A DNA stretch of 64,000 bases from Sipunculus nudus (GCA_026874595.1 CM049311.1:41111676-41175675), one strand, 5' to 3'; counted from the stretch's first letter, positions 53,001 to 62,035 are shown. Notes: generated from the letters alone by a model not told the origin. Numbers and translations are program-made.

Positions 53001-56000
53001 ATTCGATTTGTGATTCCGGCATAACAGTATTGTATCTTACGGGCCTGTTCGATTTGTGATTCCGGCATAACAGTATTGTATCTTGCGGGCCTGTTCGATT
53101 TGTGATTCCGGCATAACAGTATTGTATCTTACGGTCCTGTTCGATTTGTGATTCCGGCATAACAGTATTGTATCTTGCGGGCCTGTTCGATTTGTGATTC
53201 CGGCATAACAGTATTGTATTTTACGGGCCTGTTCGATTTGTGATTCCGGCATAACAGTATTGTATCTTGCGGGCCTGTTCGATTTGTGATTCCGGCATAA
53301 CAGTATTGTATCTTACGGGCCTGTTCGATTTGTGATTCCGGCATAACAGTATTGTATTTTACGGGCCTGTTCGATTTGTGATTCCGGCATAACAGTATTG
53401 TATCTTGCGGGCCTGTTCGATTTGTGATTCCGGCATAACAGTATTGTATCTTACGGGCCTGTTCGATTTGTGATTCCGGCATAACAGTATTGTATCTTAC
53501 GGGCCTGTTCGATTTGTGATTCCGGCATAACAGTATTGTATCTTGCGGGCCTGTTCGATTTGTGATTCCGGCATAACAGTATTGTATTTTACGGGCCTGT
53601 TCGATTTGTGATTCCGGCATAACAGTATTGTATCTTGCGGGCCTGTTCGATTTGTGATTCCGGCATAACAGTATTGTATCTTACGGGCCTGTTCGATTTG
53701 TGATTCCGGCATAACAGTATTGTATCTTACGGGCCTGTTCGATTTGTGATTCCGGCATAACAGTATTGTATCTTACGGGCCTGTTCGATTTGTGATTCCG
53801 GCATAACAGTATTGTATCTTGCGGGCCTGTTCGATTTGTGATTCCGGCATAACCATATTGTATTTTACGGGCCTGTTCGATTTGTGATTCCGGCATAACA
53901 GTATTGTATCTTGCGGGCCTGTTCGATTTGTGATTCCGGCATAACAGTATTGTATCTTACGGGCCTGTTCGATTTGTGATTCCGGCATAACAGTATTGTA
54001 TTTTACGGGCCTGTTCGATTTGTGATTCCGGCATAACAGTATTGTATCTTGCGGGCCTGTTCGATTTGGTCGTGATGTATCTCACGGGCCTGTTCGATTT
54101 GGTCGTGATGTATCTTACGGATCTGTTGGATTTGGAGTTTTTTTGTATCTTACGGATCTGTTGGTACTGGAAGAGCTGTTTCGTTAACTCCAAATGTACA
54201 GTTGCTGACATCTGTCGGCAGATTAAACTGGTGAGGGACGAAAATGAAGGCTCCTATTGTCATCCATAGATTGACACCCACCGACACAACACTTCCAACT
54301 ATAGATCCCTAATTCGAACAATACAGCATATGTAAATTAGATCAAATCACAACTGAGTAACTATTGACGAATCAACTAGAATCATGCTTAGTTTACGCTA
54401 TAACTAACCTAACTAAAAAACAGACAAAACACAACAATATCTTCCAAATGAACCGCCAACAAATTAATTGTAGAAAAGTGGGAATGGTAAAATAATACTT
54501 ACAATAGCATTCGTAAACGGAAAGAAGGTCCCTAGAAGCATTACCCCGTTCACTGGACCCTGTATAGCGCCAAGAATTCTAGAAGATATCTGTTAAAGTT
54601 CAAATTATTTAAATTTGCAAATATAAAAGATGTTTGTCATATTTTCTTAACTATAACTTCTGAACTTCTTTTCTATAACTTGGGCCCAGAATGTACAGTT
54701 AAGTCAAAATATTGTCTCCACTCAGCTTTAAACAAACATGGCCTCCGTTGTCTACGTAACGTGGTATGACAGCTATGATTGTTATTGCGAAACATTTACT
54801 GTCCCAGCTCCTCATCGAGGATTCGCGATAATGCGGGAATTACCTCTCTCACGTGACCCGGCAAGATTGCCATCAGGAAGGACATGCCCATTGCGAGAAG
54901 ACCATAAATTAAAACTGAAACAGGAAATATTATTAGGAACAATTGCAAGTGAATGAATTGCGTGTTTGTAAGGCATTATATGAATAATAACATTTTTTCA
55001 TAAGAAAACTAAAGATTTTTTATTTAGTTATCAGTCTCCGTGTAATCTACCATTTTGGATTGTCATTTAATCATTTTTGTACCATCTCTTTTCGCATAAA
55101 AAATTACTGAAACCCGAACGAAACTAACTGATCACTATATCCTCTATGCGCAAAACCAACCAGCCGGGAACAAAAATACACAACAGCTGAGAAAAGCTAT
55201 ACGTTGTGACTGACTTTACTGAAATGAACAGAAATCCACGTTGGGTTGCCAACGCTTACTGATCACTATATCCTCTATGCGCAAAACCAACCAGCCGGGA
55301 ACAATAATACACAACAGCTGAGAAAAGCTATACGTTGTGACTGACTTTACTGAAATGAACAGAAATCCACGTTGGGTTGCCAACGCTTGAGAATTCCGAA
55401 CAAGAGGCCCATGGGCAATGAAGCTCAGCTGATGCTCAATAAGCCACAGTAATCATACCTAGGGTTCGCAAAGACAGGCTATAGGAAAATGTCTGCATGT
55501 TAGGTCTGAACATTCCATCATGATGGTCATGATTTATAACACCTGAATTGTGTTATTTTCCTAATTTACCTGGGAATAGGTGGAATATGACATGCTAGCT
55601 TGCAAAAAGCAGGTCAACATACCTGGTGTCACCTTCAGGTATTCAGGTATAACTATAGTATTGCTCTAAAATAGGAGTTGATAGATGCTGTCGATCCTGA
55701 GATATTTCGTAGCAGACATTTACATTATGTCTACACACATAAACATATTATTGCAGTCAATCGCAAACAAGAGAGAAGATTTGTCTAATTCTATTCAAAT
55801 TTGGCATGCTGATTTTCTTAAAGGTTTACATTAACCACATTATTTTAAGTTTATGAACCGACAGAAAATATTTTTATCAACCTTTAACACTAACTAATAT
55901 CTGACTTTCATGGTACTTAAAATCACGGTTTCTTTCCCGTGGCTCCAAGACCAGAGACAATGTGAAACAAATGATCCAGGGGTCATGACGCTCAGCTGAT

Positions 56001-59000
56001 TCGGAAGACATCACAGAAGGAATATTATCATCTGAATGCCAAAGTTTGTAGGTGGTATCCCAATTCAACTGAAGGATAGGTCATAGGATATGGGTAACAG
56101 AGACTTAATTTCAGGTATTCAAGGAGATTTTTCACGGACCTCCCGGATGTCAAGTTGGAAGATTCTACGTGCAATGGTAACGATTTGTGCCCTGTAAACG
56201 GGTGACTGCATCTCTAGAGGTTTCAAAAATAAAAATATAAAGGAAATGGGTAAAAATAAAAAAAAAACAGGTGGTACCACCATTCTACAGGAACTGATTA
56301 AACACTCCATGATAAATATGCATGCAAAGAATCATGGTTATGAATGCATTAGTTCTTCAGAAACTGGAGGTTTTGTTTCAAATTTTAATTACTTAGGGGT
56401 ACTTACAAGCCTTATAACTGGGTAACAGGGACCTAATTTCAGGTTTCGTAGGAGATTTTTCCTGGAGCTCCCTGGATTTAAATTATAATATTCTAGGTTG
56501 AATGGTTATAGTTTGTACCCCGTCAACGGATGACTACATCTTTGAAGGTCTCAAAAATAGAGAAATCAATTAATGCGTAAAAATTCGAGAAAAGTCTAGG
56601 TTGCGCCACCAGTCTGCAGGAACTGATGAAACACTCCATGATGAATATGCATGCGAAGAATCATGGTAATCAATGCATTAGTTTTTCAGATACTGGAGCT
56701 TTTATAACATTTTAAAAATTATTCTCGGGGGTACTTCTGAGTCCTAAAGCTACGAGGATATGGGTAACAGAAACGTTATTTCAAGTTTCCAAGGATATTT
56801 TTCATGGACCTCCCGGGTGTCAAGTTAGAAATTTCTAGGCCCAGGGGTTACGATTTGTGCCCTGTTACCGGACGGTCAGACAGACAGAGGGACGACGGAC
56901 AAAGAGTAATCGCTATAGCTCAGATGACTTTCAGTCAGCTGAGCCAAAAAACAGAAGGTCTAATGCTTGCCATTTTTGCCTTATTAACGGACGACCGGAC
57001 ACCATACGACGGACCAAGACACATCGACACAGCTCAGATGACTTTGAGTCTGCTGCGCTAAAAGATTGGTTTTGTCAATTTTCATTAAATGTTACATGGT
57101 GACAGAGATATGTATAGGCCTACTTCCATGTTTATTATTAGTTACATCCGAACTATATATAAGCCCAGAATGATAACAAAAGTAGTTTCACATAAAATAA
57201 CTAAAATGATAGGGTGCAATTTGGTTTGCTGTGTATTTGGCTCGACCTACAAATCGGCAGAATATCTTGAAAAAATCTGTTCATGCTCAGAACTAGCTAT
57301 TTACAGACGGATAATGGACGGACGCCGCACCATGGCTATAGAGCCCTCAACTCAGCTTAAAAGGGGATGATAAATGAAATATTCTTTCTATGGCAACGCT
57401 CAATTCATAATGAGGCCTAATCAGTGATTTTACGGCTTACTCCGTATGTGTTATTATTCAAAAGAAAGGCTCTACATATTTGTTATGATAACGATGTGAC
57501 AAACCAACTATCATTGTCAATATGGTACATATTTGTTATGATTACGACGTGACAAACCTACTGTCATTGTCAGTTTTTTTTGTGGGGATTAATCAGTGAC
57601 AAACCTAATATCTTTGTCGGTTTACTTTTGGGGATAGATCTTTGGAATGTTTTGTTTTAGGTTTGTGAAAAAAAAACCCAATATCTGTATTAGTTTGGTG
57701 TAGATTTGCTAGGGTTATTATGGATCGTAGATTTTGTAGATTTGGCAGCTGTAGCACCTGAGAAGGCTTACAATCTCAATTAGTTTACTATCAGTTAAGT
57801 GTAGATTTGTTTGGGTTAGCATCTAACCAAATTAGTATTTCGGTCAGTTACCTGAAGATAGGTTAGGATTAGTATGTGACAAACCTAATATCTTGGTCAG
57901 TTACGTGTTAATGTGTCAAGGTTAGTATGTGACAAACCTAATATCTTGGTCAGTTACGTGTTTATTGGTTAGGGTTAGTATGTGCAAAACCAAATATCAC
58001 GCTCAGTAAGATATAATATTCTATATACTGGTTAGATATAGTATATGACAAACCTAATAACTTGGTCAGTTACGTGTAAATGTGTTAGCTTTAGTCTGTG
58101 ACAAACCTAATATCTCGGTCAGTTAGGTGAAGACTAGTTTGAGATGGTATGTGACAATTCTAATATCACGGTCAGTTAGGTGAAGACTGGTTAGATATAA
58201 TATGTGACAAACCTAATATCTTGGTTATTAACGCCTTATATTCTTCTTTCTGTCCTTTAAATTTCGGTTCCAGTATGTCCTTCCACGTTACAGCTGACAG
58301 TGAGTTCATTGATGATGACAGGGTGCTGAAACGAATTTGCAACATCAGGACATATCATCATCATTTCTGATCTGGTCACATCTTTAATTTCTACTGAGGG
58401 CAGTTAAATTTCATTGGTTTACTCTCTGTTAATGCTAGAAGTCATTCATATACCGATTTGAATGTGTCAAAGAAACAAATATTATATACATACACACACA
58501 TACATACATATACATACATATATTTATATAGCGCTTAATACATATTAGTCCTCCAAATAGCTCAGACATTGATTAGACAAAAATCTTCTACAAGATGTAG
58601 AATAATCAAACAAAACTGACTGTAAGGTTAAAAAGTCATTAATTATATAAATTCATATAAGGTATATGAATATGGGTTGTGGCACATAATTGATGTCAAT
58701 ATGGTGTAACAAATTTAGAACAACAAGGGTTAACTGTATTCCTGCCTGAAAATGTTTCCTTTAGGAAAGGGTTTGTGCATCTCGTATGTGGACAGGGAGA
58801 AAATTTCATGACATTGTTGCCGAATGACTTTAAGGTACAGCTTGCGGGTTTTAGGTACACAAAGATCGCTTTGACCATACAATCTAATGGATCGGGATTG
58901 TGTATCCTTCTGCAGCATATCAGCACACAAATACCTGGAGCTTGGCCATGCAGCGCACGGTGCACGCCATGATACAGGGAATTATCATAACCAAGTCTTG

Positions 59001-60171
59001 AGGTATTTAGTGCATGCACAAAGATTGCAAAACTGTAAGGTAGCGATTGATGTAACCGATATAGGACAAATGGATAAACGCAGCGCGTCATGTGGTGACA
59101 ACCTGGTTTAAGTTCTGCATTACACCTTGTCCCACCGTCTCGTTAGATGTTACTTCAGCATGCCGAAGCCTGTGTTTCATTTCCATAATCCTTAGAGGGC
59201 CTGTCAGGACCTGCAATGTACTAAGGGTAGAAAGGGCCTAACAAAACTTGCCACGTATTACGGGTATAAGAGGGCTTTACTGTAACCTTCGACTGTAAGA
59301 CCGGACCTAGAGTATCAGTTACTTCTGTAACCTACGAGTGTAAGACAGGACCTACCTGAGAGCACCACTTACTATTGTAACCTTCGATTGTAAGACAGGA
59401 CCAACCTGAGAACCCAAGTTACCACCATAACCTACGAGTGTAAGACAAGACATACCTAAAGGCGTCAGATACCACTGTAACCTACAAGTGTAAGATAAGA
59501 CATACCTTAGAGCGCCAGTTACCACTCTAACCTACGAGTGGAAGACAGGACTTACCTGAGAGCGCCGCTGAAGAGCACGGCCAGGAACAGGCCAGGCAAC
59601 CCCGGGATATTTAATACGTCCACAACAAAGTACGGGAGCAGCTGACAAAAAAAGCAAAAATTTGGTAATAAAATTGTCATTCCTGGATAGAGAGTTCATT
59701 CAATTAAATTACATTTTCTTTAAAGCCAGATATGTGTATGGTCAAATAAGCTACCAGTTGTGTCGTAGCTGCATGATTTTACCAAAGGAGTGCCATCTTT
59801 CCTTGCCGTGCTTACATATATCTCCAACGAAGGAACTTTACCATAAGGAAAGCAAACTGAAAAATATTTTACAATCTTAAATAACATCGCGTTGACCTTA
59901 GTTGAATTTCCTTGAGGGACAATGTACATAAGGACTCAATTATGAGTGTTACATGCACGTTTGAAATACGATAATTTGTACAACGATTTTCTTTGAAGGA
60001 GAAGAGCAGTAAGTATAAAGTAACTTTTGTCTTACCTGGTTTGAGTTACCAATTAGGCGACCCCTGAGCGGGTCACATTGCAACTTTGCAAAATACGCAT
60101 ACATAACAATACCGAAGCATCCAACTATCACGGCAAATATGGCAAAGTAAAGCCCGCCCAAAAGTAAGCAT
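43019..60171 (-). CDS. SLC5-family sodium/solute symporter, gene B (exons 9-17; 5' part outside window)
   Basis: Paralog of gene A in opposite orientation, their 3' ends facing each other about 7.9 kb apart. Exons on the minus strand, in order of translation: 60036-60171, 59556-59641, 58213-58325, 54844-54914, 54503-54589, 54154-54308, 47074-47180, 46598-46740, 43019-43165. All have AG acceptors and GT donors and keep one frame to a TAA stop. Exons 9-15 have exactly the lengths and phases of gene A (136, 86, 113, 71, 87, 155, 107). Visible motifs include 'YAYFAKLQCDPLRGRLIGNS', 'SSSMNSLSAVTWKDILEP' and 'TDVSNCTF'. Exon 9 starts mid-codon, so upstream exons are required; no homologue of gene A exons 1-8 was seen between 60172 and 64000. 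The intact frame argues for a functional gene. Substrate unknown. Confidence 0.92.
43530..43607. repeat. (TA)n(TG)n microsatellite
   Basis: TA repeats pass into TG repeats. The His-Thr and Ile-Tyr open frames over it are artefacts. Confidence 0.97.
43740..44770. repeat. tandem repeat, about 310-bp unit, four copies
   Basis: 'agaggaagaaaatgagcc', 'atattgacaaa.ttatga', 'gatgacct..accttaaac' and 'ctgtagaatgctatat' recur in the same order at about 43750, 44075, 44375 and 44690. Confidence 0.75.
45170..46555. repeat. dispersed composite repeat ending in a short hairpin
   Basis: Begins 'aacaagtggcccatgggtca', has internal units of about 280-400 bp ('acctaatttcaggtttcca..gagatt..ggacct' and 'acggtttgtgccct'), and ends with 'gatgactttcagtcatc' then 'tgagctaaaa'. 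A second, diverged copy lies at 55401-57064. Confidence 0.7.
46598..46740 (-). CDS. gene B exon 16
   Basis: 143 bases, one codon longer than in gene A (an extra Pro in 'KIQPPGLVLP'), then 'CCCCPESVRRFFWCGLDHDR' and 'PVESEDK'. Acceptor taccag, donor gtaagc. Confidence 0.93.
46980..47040. repeat. (TA)n microsatellite in gene B intron 15
   Basis: About 30 TA units, roughly 35 bases downstream of gene B exon 15 on the minus strand. Confidence 0.97.
47074..47180 (-). CDS. gene B exon 15
   Basis: 107 bases, 'PKEDIFWLYRISFTWVPFSA' then a valine-rich last helix; acceptor ttattag, donor gtatgt. Nearly 7 kb from exon 14 because of the retroelement in intron 14. Confidence 0.9.
47340..47759. repeat. 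distal part of the gene B intron 14 tandem array (about 30-bp unit)
   Basis: Unit like 'ttacggatctgttggatttg' plus 'ggagtgttgtatc', about 13 diverged copies. On the minus strand each unit reads 'ccaacagatcc|gtaagata', the same as the last exon 14 codons plus its donor. The array is split from its proximal part by the retroelement at 47760-53026. Confidence 0.8.
47760..48117 (+). repeat. 5' LTR (358 bp)
   Basis: Starts TGTTATAAGG and ends CAAATCA; aligns along its length with the 3' LTR. AATAAA occurs near its 3' end (about 48069). Confidence 0.88.
48186..48735 (+). pseudogene. gag-like region of the chromovirus
   Basis: Plus-strand reading includes 'FTGTESPNDAES' then a stop, 'MAKFEIVAAHMRL', then 'RWQERSEKRRELWRAMQRDQ' and 'LLAGLKPSLRQAVLQGDPDT'. 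This is the usual shape of Ty3/gypsy gag capsid regions (F-x-G..W..F and R-x-Q..E-x-V..F-x-x-R..). Several stops and frame changes. Confidence 0.75.
49780..49950 (+). pseudogene. retropepsin (protease) remnant
   Basis: 'VQINTVNCSTLIDTGATISC' contains the DTGA aspartic protease motif. Stops follow within about 30 codons. Confidence 0.75.
50150..50600 (+). pseudogene. RNase H domain remnant
   Basis: 'ILTYPFGFDNPFILKVDASG' (second frame near 50155), then from 50333 'VVKGIRAYHPYLANQCFKVI' and 'TDNAALQWLASV', ending 'IVHRPGSKFYRDDALSC'. These are the RNase H blocks that follow Ty3/gypsy reverse transcriptase. The RT core with its YxDD box is absent upstream. Confidence 0.85.
50800..51700 (+). pseudogene. 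integrase remnant
   Basis: Fragments include 'HWHVDILGPITKTESGNQYI' with the first catalytic Asp (near 51200), then a broken second and third catalytic region. Multiple stops. Confidence 0.75.
52085..52270 (+). pseudogene. integrase C-terminal chromodomain remnant
   Basis: 'DEWYEVERLLACKVVGCHKI' followed by 'YKVKWKGLK', a stop, then 'TSFEPVENIGQLALQEVHAS'. The Y-x-V-E-x-x-L..Y-x-V-K-W-K-G..S/T-x-E-P pattern is that of a chromodomain. Confidence 0.82.
52626..53026 (+). repeat. 3' LTR (401 bp)
   Basis: Starts TGTTATAAGG and ends AACA. Longer than the 5' LTR mainly because a 24-bp piece ('tgatttgtctacatacgcga' plus 'acac') is present three times near 52778-52855. Confidence 0.88.
53002..54068. 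repeat. 46-bp minisatellite, 23 units, built on an LTR-host junction
   Basis: Each unit holds the last 25 bases of the 3' LTR ('ttcgatttgtgattccggca' plus 'taaca') and about 21 bases of the flanking array ('gtattgtatcttacgggcct' plus 'g'). The 9-bp word 'ttcgatttg' occurs at both ends (53002-53010 and 54060-54068), exactly 23 x 46 bases apart. Variants (cttac, cttgc, ttttac) alternate in 3-4-unit blocks. Confidence 0.95.
54069..54153. repeat. proximal donor-derived repeats next to gene B exon 14
   Basis: Two to three units of about 28-31 bp, each with the minus-strand word 'gt(a/g)agatac' preceded by an aacag-like exon end, adjoining the true exon 14 donor at 54153/54154. Confidence 0.75.
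54154..54308 (-). CDS. gene B exon 14
   Basis: 155 bases, 'GSIVGSVVSVGVNLWMTIGA', then a loop with 'LPTDVSNCTF' and ending 'PVPTDP'. Donor CC|gtaagatac, which is repeated in the tandem arrays of intron 14. Confidence 0.92.
54503..54589 (-). CDS. gene B exon 13
   Basis: 29 codons, 'ISSRILGAIQGPVNGVMLLG' then 'TFFPFTNAI'; acceptor aacag, donor gtaagt. Confidence 0.91.
54844..54914 (-). CDS. gene B exon 12
   Basis: 71 bases, 'VLIYGLLAMGMSFLMAILPG' then 'HVRE'; acceptor ttcag, donor gtaatt. Confidence 0.91.
55127..55388. repeat. 131-bp direct tandem duplication in gene B intron 11
   Basis: 55127-55257 and 55258-55388 are nearly identical (one base difference noticed: aacaaaaat/aacaataat). A recent duplication. 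Confidence 0.93.
55401..57064. repeat. second copy of the dispersed composite repeat
   Basis: Starts 'aagaggcccatgggcaatga' and has four or five internal units with 'acctaatttcaggttt', 'ggacctccc', 'acgatttgtgccctgt' and 'aactgatgaaacactccatg'. It ends with two copies of 'agctcagatgactttcagtc'-like hairpins (56917-56952 and 57030-57064). Same family as 45170-46555. Confidence 0.72.
57480..58212. repeat. minisatellite in gene B intron 11 derived from the exon 11 donor, about 53-bp unit
   Basis: Unit like 'tatgtgacaaacctaatatc' then 'ttggtcagttacgtgt' and 'ggttagt'. On the minus strand each reads '(g)accaagatattag|gtttgtcacat', the exact exon 11 end plus its splice donor. The copies nearest the exon are the best preserved; those beyond about 57850 towards lower coordinates are decayed. 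Confidence 0.88.
58213..58325 (-). CDS. gene B exon 11
   Basis: 113 bases, 'STLSSSMNSLSAVTWKDILE' then 'PKFKGQKEEYKALITKIL'. Acceptor ttcag, donor TTAG|gtttgt. The last exon bases and donor recur about every 53 bases in the following intron. Confidence 0.93.
58326..59250. other. gene B intron 10, 3' part: no gene
   Basis: Contains a short CA/TA-rich tract at 58488-58530. The open frames at 58696-59111 have no recognisable domain and lie in an intron. Confidence 0.4.
59265..59555. repeat. minisatellite in gene B intron 10 derived from the exon 10 donor, 50-bp unit
   Basis: Five to six units containing 'gacaggacctacctgagagc' then 'accacttac' and 'tgtaacctacgagtgtaa'. On the minus strand this is 'gcgctctcag|gtaagtcctg', the end of exon 10 plus its donor. 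The array adjoins the real donor at 59555/59556. Confidence 0.88.
59556..59641 (-). CDS. gene B exon 10
   Basis: 86 bases, 'LLPYFVVDVLNIPGLPGLFL' then 'AVLFSGAL'; acceptor gtcag, donor CTCAG|gtaagt. Diverged copies of this donor and its exonic flank continue into the intron as a 50-bp tandem array. Confidence 0.93.
60036..60171 (-). CDS. gene B exon 9
   Basis: 136 bases on the minus strand after acceptor gttttag; begins in the third base of a codon, 'CLLLGGLYFAIFAVIVGCFG' then 'YAYFAKLQCDPLRGRLIGNS'. Donor gtaaga. Confidence 0.92.
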
Positions 60172-60757
60172 CTAAAACAGAAAAGGTCTAATGAATAATA
60201 TGACTAATCCTTTGGTCCGAGAACAATTATCTTTTAATCGGGGAAATATCGGTGTCAATGAAAATTGTTCTTTACCTGCTTAAGCGGCTTTCATAGACAC
60301 TGAATCTTATGATAAACTTTATGGTTATTCCATATGTGCCTAGTAGTTTAATGTGTTGTTATGTAGTTTCCACCGTCGGGTAAATCGCACAGATGTATTA
60401 ATTTTCACAAAGTATTAAATAACAAATAAACGCGGGTCCAGCGGACAACAACTCACCGTGAATATTTTCCATGTGACAATACAGGGATAAATTTAAAGAA
60501 AGATAATAACATTTCGTCATTTATTTTGGTTTTTGCAAAACCTACAATGATTTAGAATAGTAAATAATCCTGAATCTCCTGTTATCTCTTAACAGTTTGC
60601 ACTTTTTCTTATATTGGGCTGCTTAGACTATTTCATAGGAATTCCCATTTTCCATGGCAGTTTTGAAGATATTATTTGACTGACTTTCTTCAAATATTGC
60701 ATGATCACAGAAACATTATAAGGGATGACATACATTCTTTTATTTCACTGATGGTAT
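60172..60757. other. gene B intron 8, part
   Basis: AT-rich DNA with no exon found. A single partial copy of the 54-bp repeat ('tacattcttttatttcactg') lies at 60731-60757, left of the solo LTR. Confidence 0.45.
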
Positions 60758-61572
60758 TGTTACGGAACCTAATAACAATAGATCACGTAGTCGTGACGAG
60801 CATCAATTTTGTTATGGAGATTTTAAAAAATCAGATTCTGAAACACTAGGCAACGTGAAATGTATAATTTATTCTTATATCAACCCTAACATTTCAATAC
60901 ACTAAATCAATACAATTACACAGTATAACAACAGTATAACAGTAAATCAATACATTTACACAGTATAATAAATAAAGTTTACAGTACCAGGATACCGGTC
61001 ACCACTGTCACAGCGACAACAAGTCCTTTAAAACGTATAATCCTGATAAACAGTTCATCTATATCTTCTCAAAGAAAAATAGTCCAATTCAATCACAAAA
61101 TCAATCTGTTGTAATCCAGAAGTGAATTTATTGTAATAATCCCGTAAGCAAACTGGAGACAGGCCGCACTAAATCTGCATAAAGTTCGTAGAATCCCTGA
61201 CACTACTGCAATTACCGGATAGGTCCAAAACTGACTCTCACTTATCCGTGTCCGCTGGAATATTTCTCTCTCCTCTCTCAAACACAGCCCCGATTTATAC
61301 CTTTTCATCCGAAAATTCGAGAAACTTGTATTTCACGAACAATCGAAAGAACCCAACAATACATAATAAACACGCCCATAGAACATTACAGGACGCGCTC
61401 TATAGCGCGACCAGCCCAGAAAGTTCCATATCAGCATGAGCGCTGTGTTTCTACACGTCAGACTCATACGTGGGCCGGCTCGGCTCGCGCGTCCCCAATG
61501 GCAACGGACAATGCTAGCGCTACACAGACACATGCAAGACTGCTGCCCACAATAAAAGAGACATCTGTAACA
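60758..61572 (-). mobile_element. solo LTR with heat-shock element, gene B intron 8
   Basis: 815 bases with inverted ends TGTTAC...GTAACA and GTAT target duplication on both sides (60754-60757, 61573-61576). On the minus strand it has a heat-shock element, a TATA box 'ggtataaa' (61294-61301) and AATAAA sites (about 61127 and 60865), the order expected of a U3-R-U5 LTR. It sits inside a 54-bp tandem array and lies in the same orientation as gene B. Confidence 0.82.
61294..61328 (-). promoter_or_regulatory. TATA box and heat-shock element of the solo LTR
   Basis: 61311-61328 reads GAAAATTCGAGAAACTTG, i.e. GAA-TTC-GAA-TTg at exact 5-base spacing, ten bases upstream (minus strand) of the TATA box. 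A further GAAAGTTC pair lies at 61419-61426. Confidence 0.7.
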
Positions 61573-62035
61573 GTATAAATGATCCCCATGTCTCAGGTTG
61601 ACGTACATTCTTTTATCTCACTGATGGTATAAATGATCCCCATGTCTCAGGTTGACGTACATTCTTTTATCTCACTGATGGTATAAATGATCCCCATGTC
61701 TCAGGTTGACGTACATTCTTTTATCTCACTTATGGTATAAATGATCCCCATGTCTCAGGTTGACGTACATTCTTTTATCTCACTGATGGTATAAATGATC
61801 CCCATGTCTCAGGTTGACGTACATTCTTTTATCTCACTGATGGTATAAATGATCCCCATGTCTCAGGTTGACGTACATTCTTTTATCTCACTGATGGTAT
61901 AAATGATCCCCATGTCTCAGGTTGACGTACATTCTTTTATCTCACTGATGGTATAAATGATCCCCATGTCTCAGGTTGACGTACATTCTTTTATCTCACT
62001 GATGGTATAAATGATCCCTATGTCTCAGGTTGGAA
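61573..62035. repeat. 54-bp tandem array, about 8.5 near-identical copies
   Basis: Unit 'gtataaatgatccccatgtc' then 'tcaggttgacgtacattctt' and 'ttatctcactgatg'. Very few differences between copies, so expansion is recent, and probably later than the solo LTR because the copy left of the LTR is more diverged. Confidence 0.95.

Larger units (their letters stand above)
47760..53026 (+). mobile_element. decayed Ty3/gypsy chromovirus-type LTR retrotransposon
   Basis: Bounded by LTRs 47760-48117 and 52626-53026, with GTAT on both sides (47756-47759, 53027-53030) as target duplication. In order on the plus strand: gag-like region, retropepsin DTGA, RNase H, integrase and a C-terminal chromodomain, which marks the chromovirus lineage. 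The reverse transcriptase core is missing between protease and RNase H, and there are many stops, so it cannot move. It is inserted antisense to gene B in intron 14. Confidence 0.92.

Noticed and set aside
53002-54068. Possible CRISPR array
   Set aside because: There are no unique spacers; the whole 46-bp unit is repeated, and this is animal DNA.
53037-54211. Long minus-strand frames with repeated 'MPESQIEQARKIQYC'
   Set aside because: They follow from a 46-bp tandem array that happens to lack stops in all three frames; it is intronic and partly LTR-derived.
58696-59111. Open frames of up to 131 codons in gene B intron 10
   Set aside because: Overlapping frames on both strands, no domain, no similarity to the transporter; the intron must be removed for the frame to continue.
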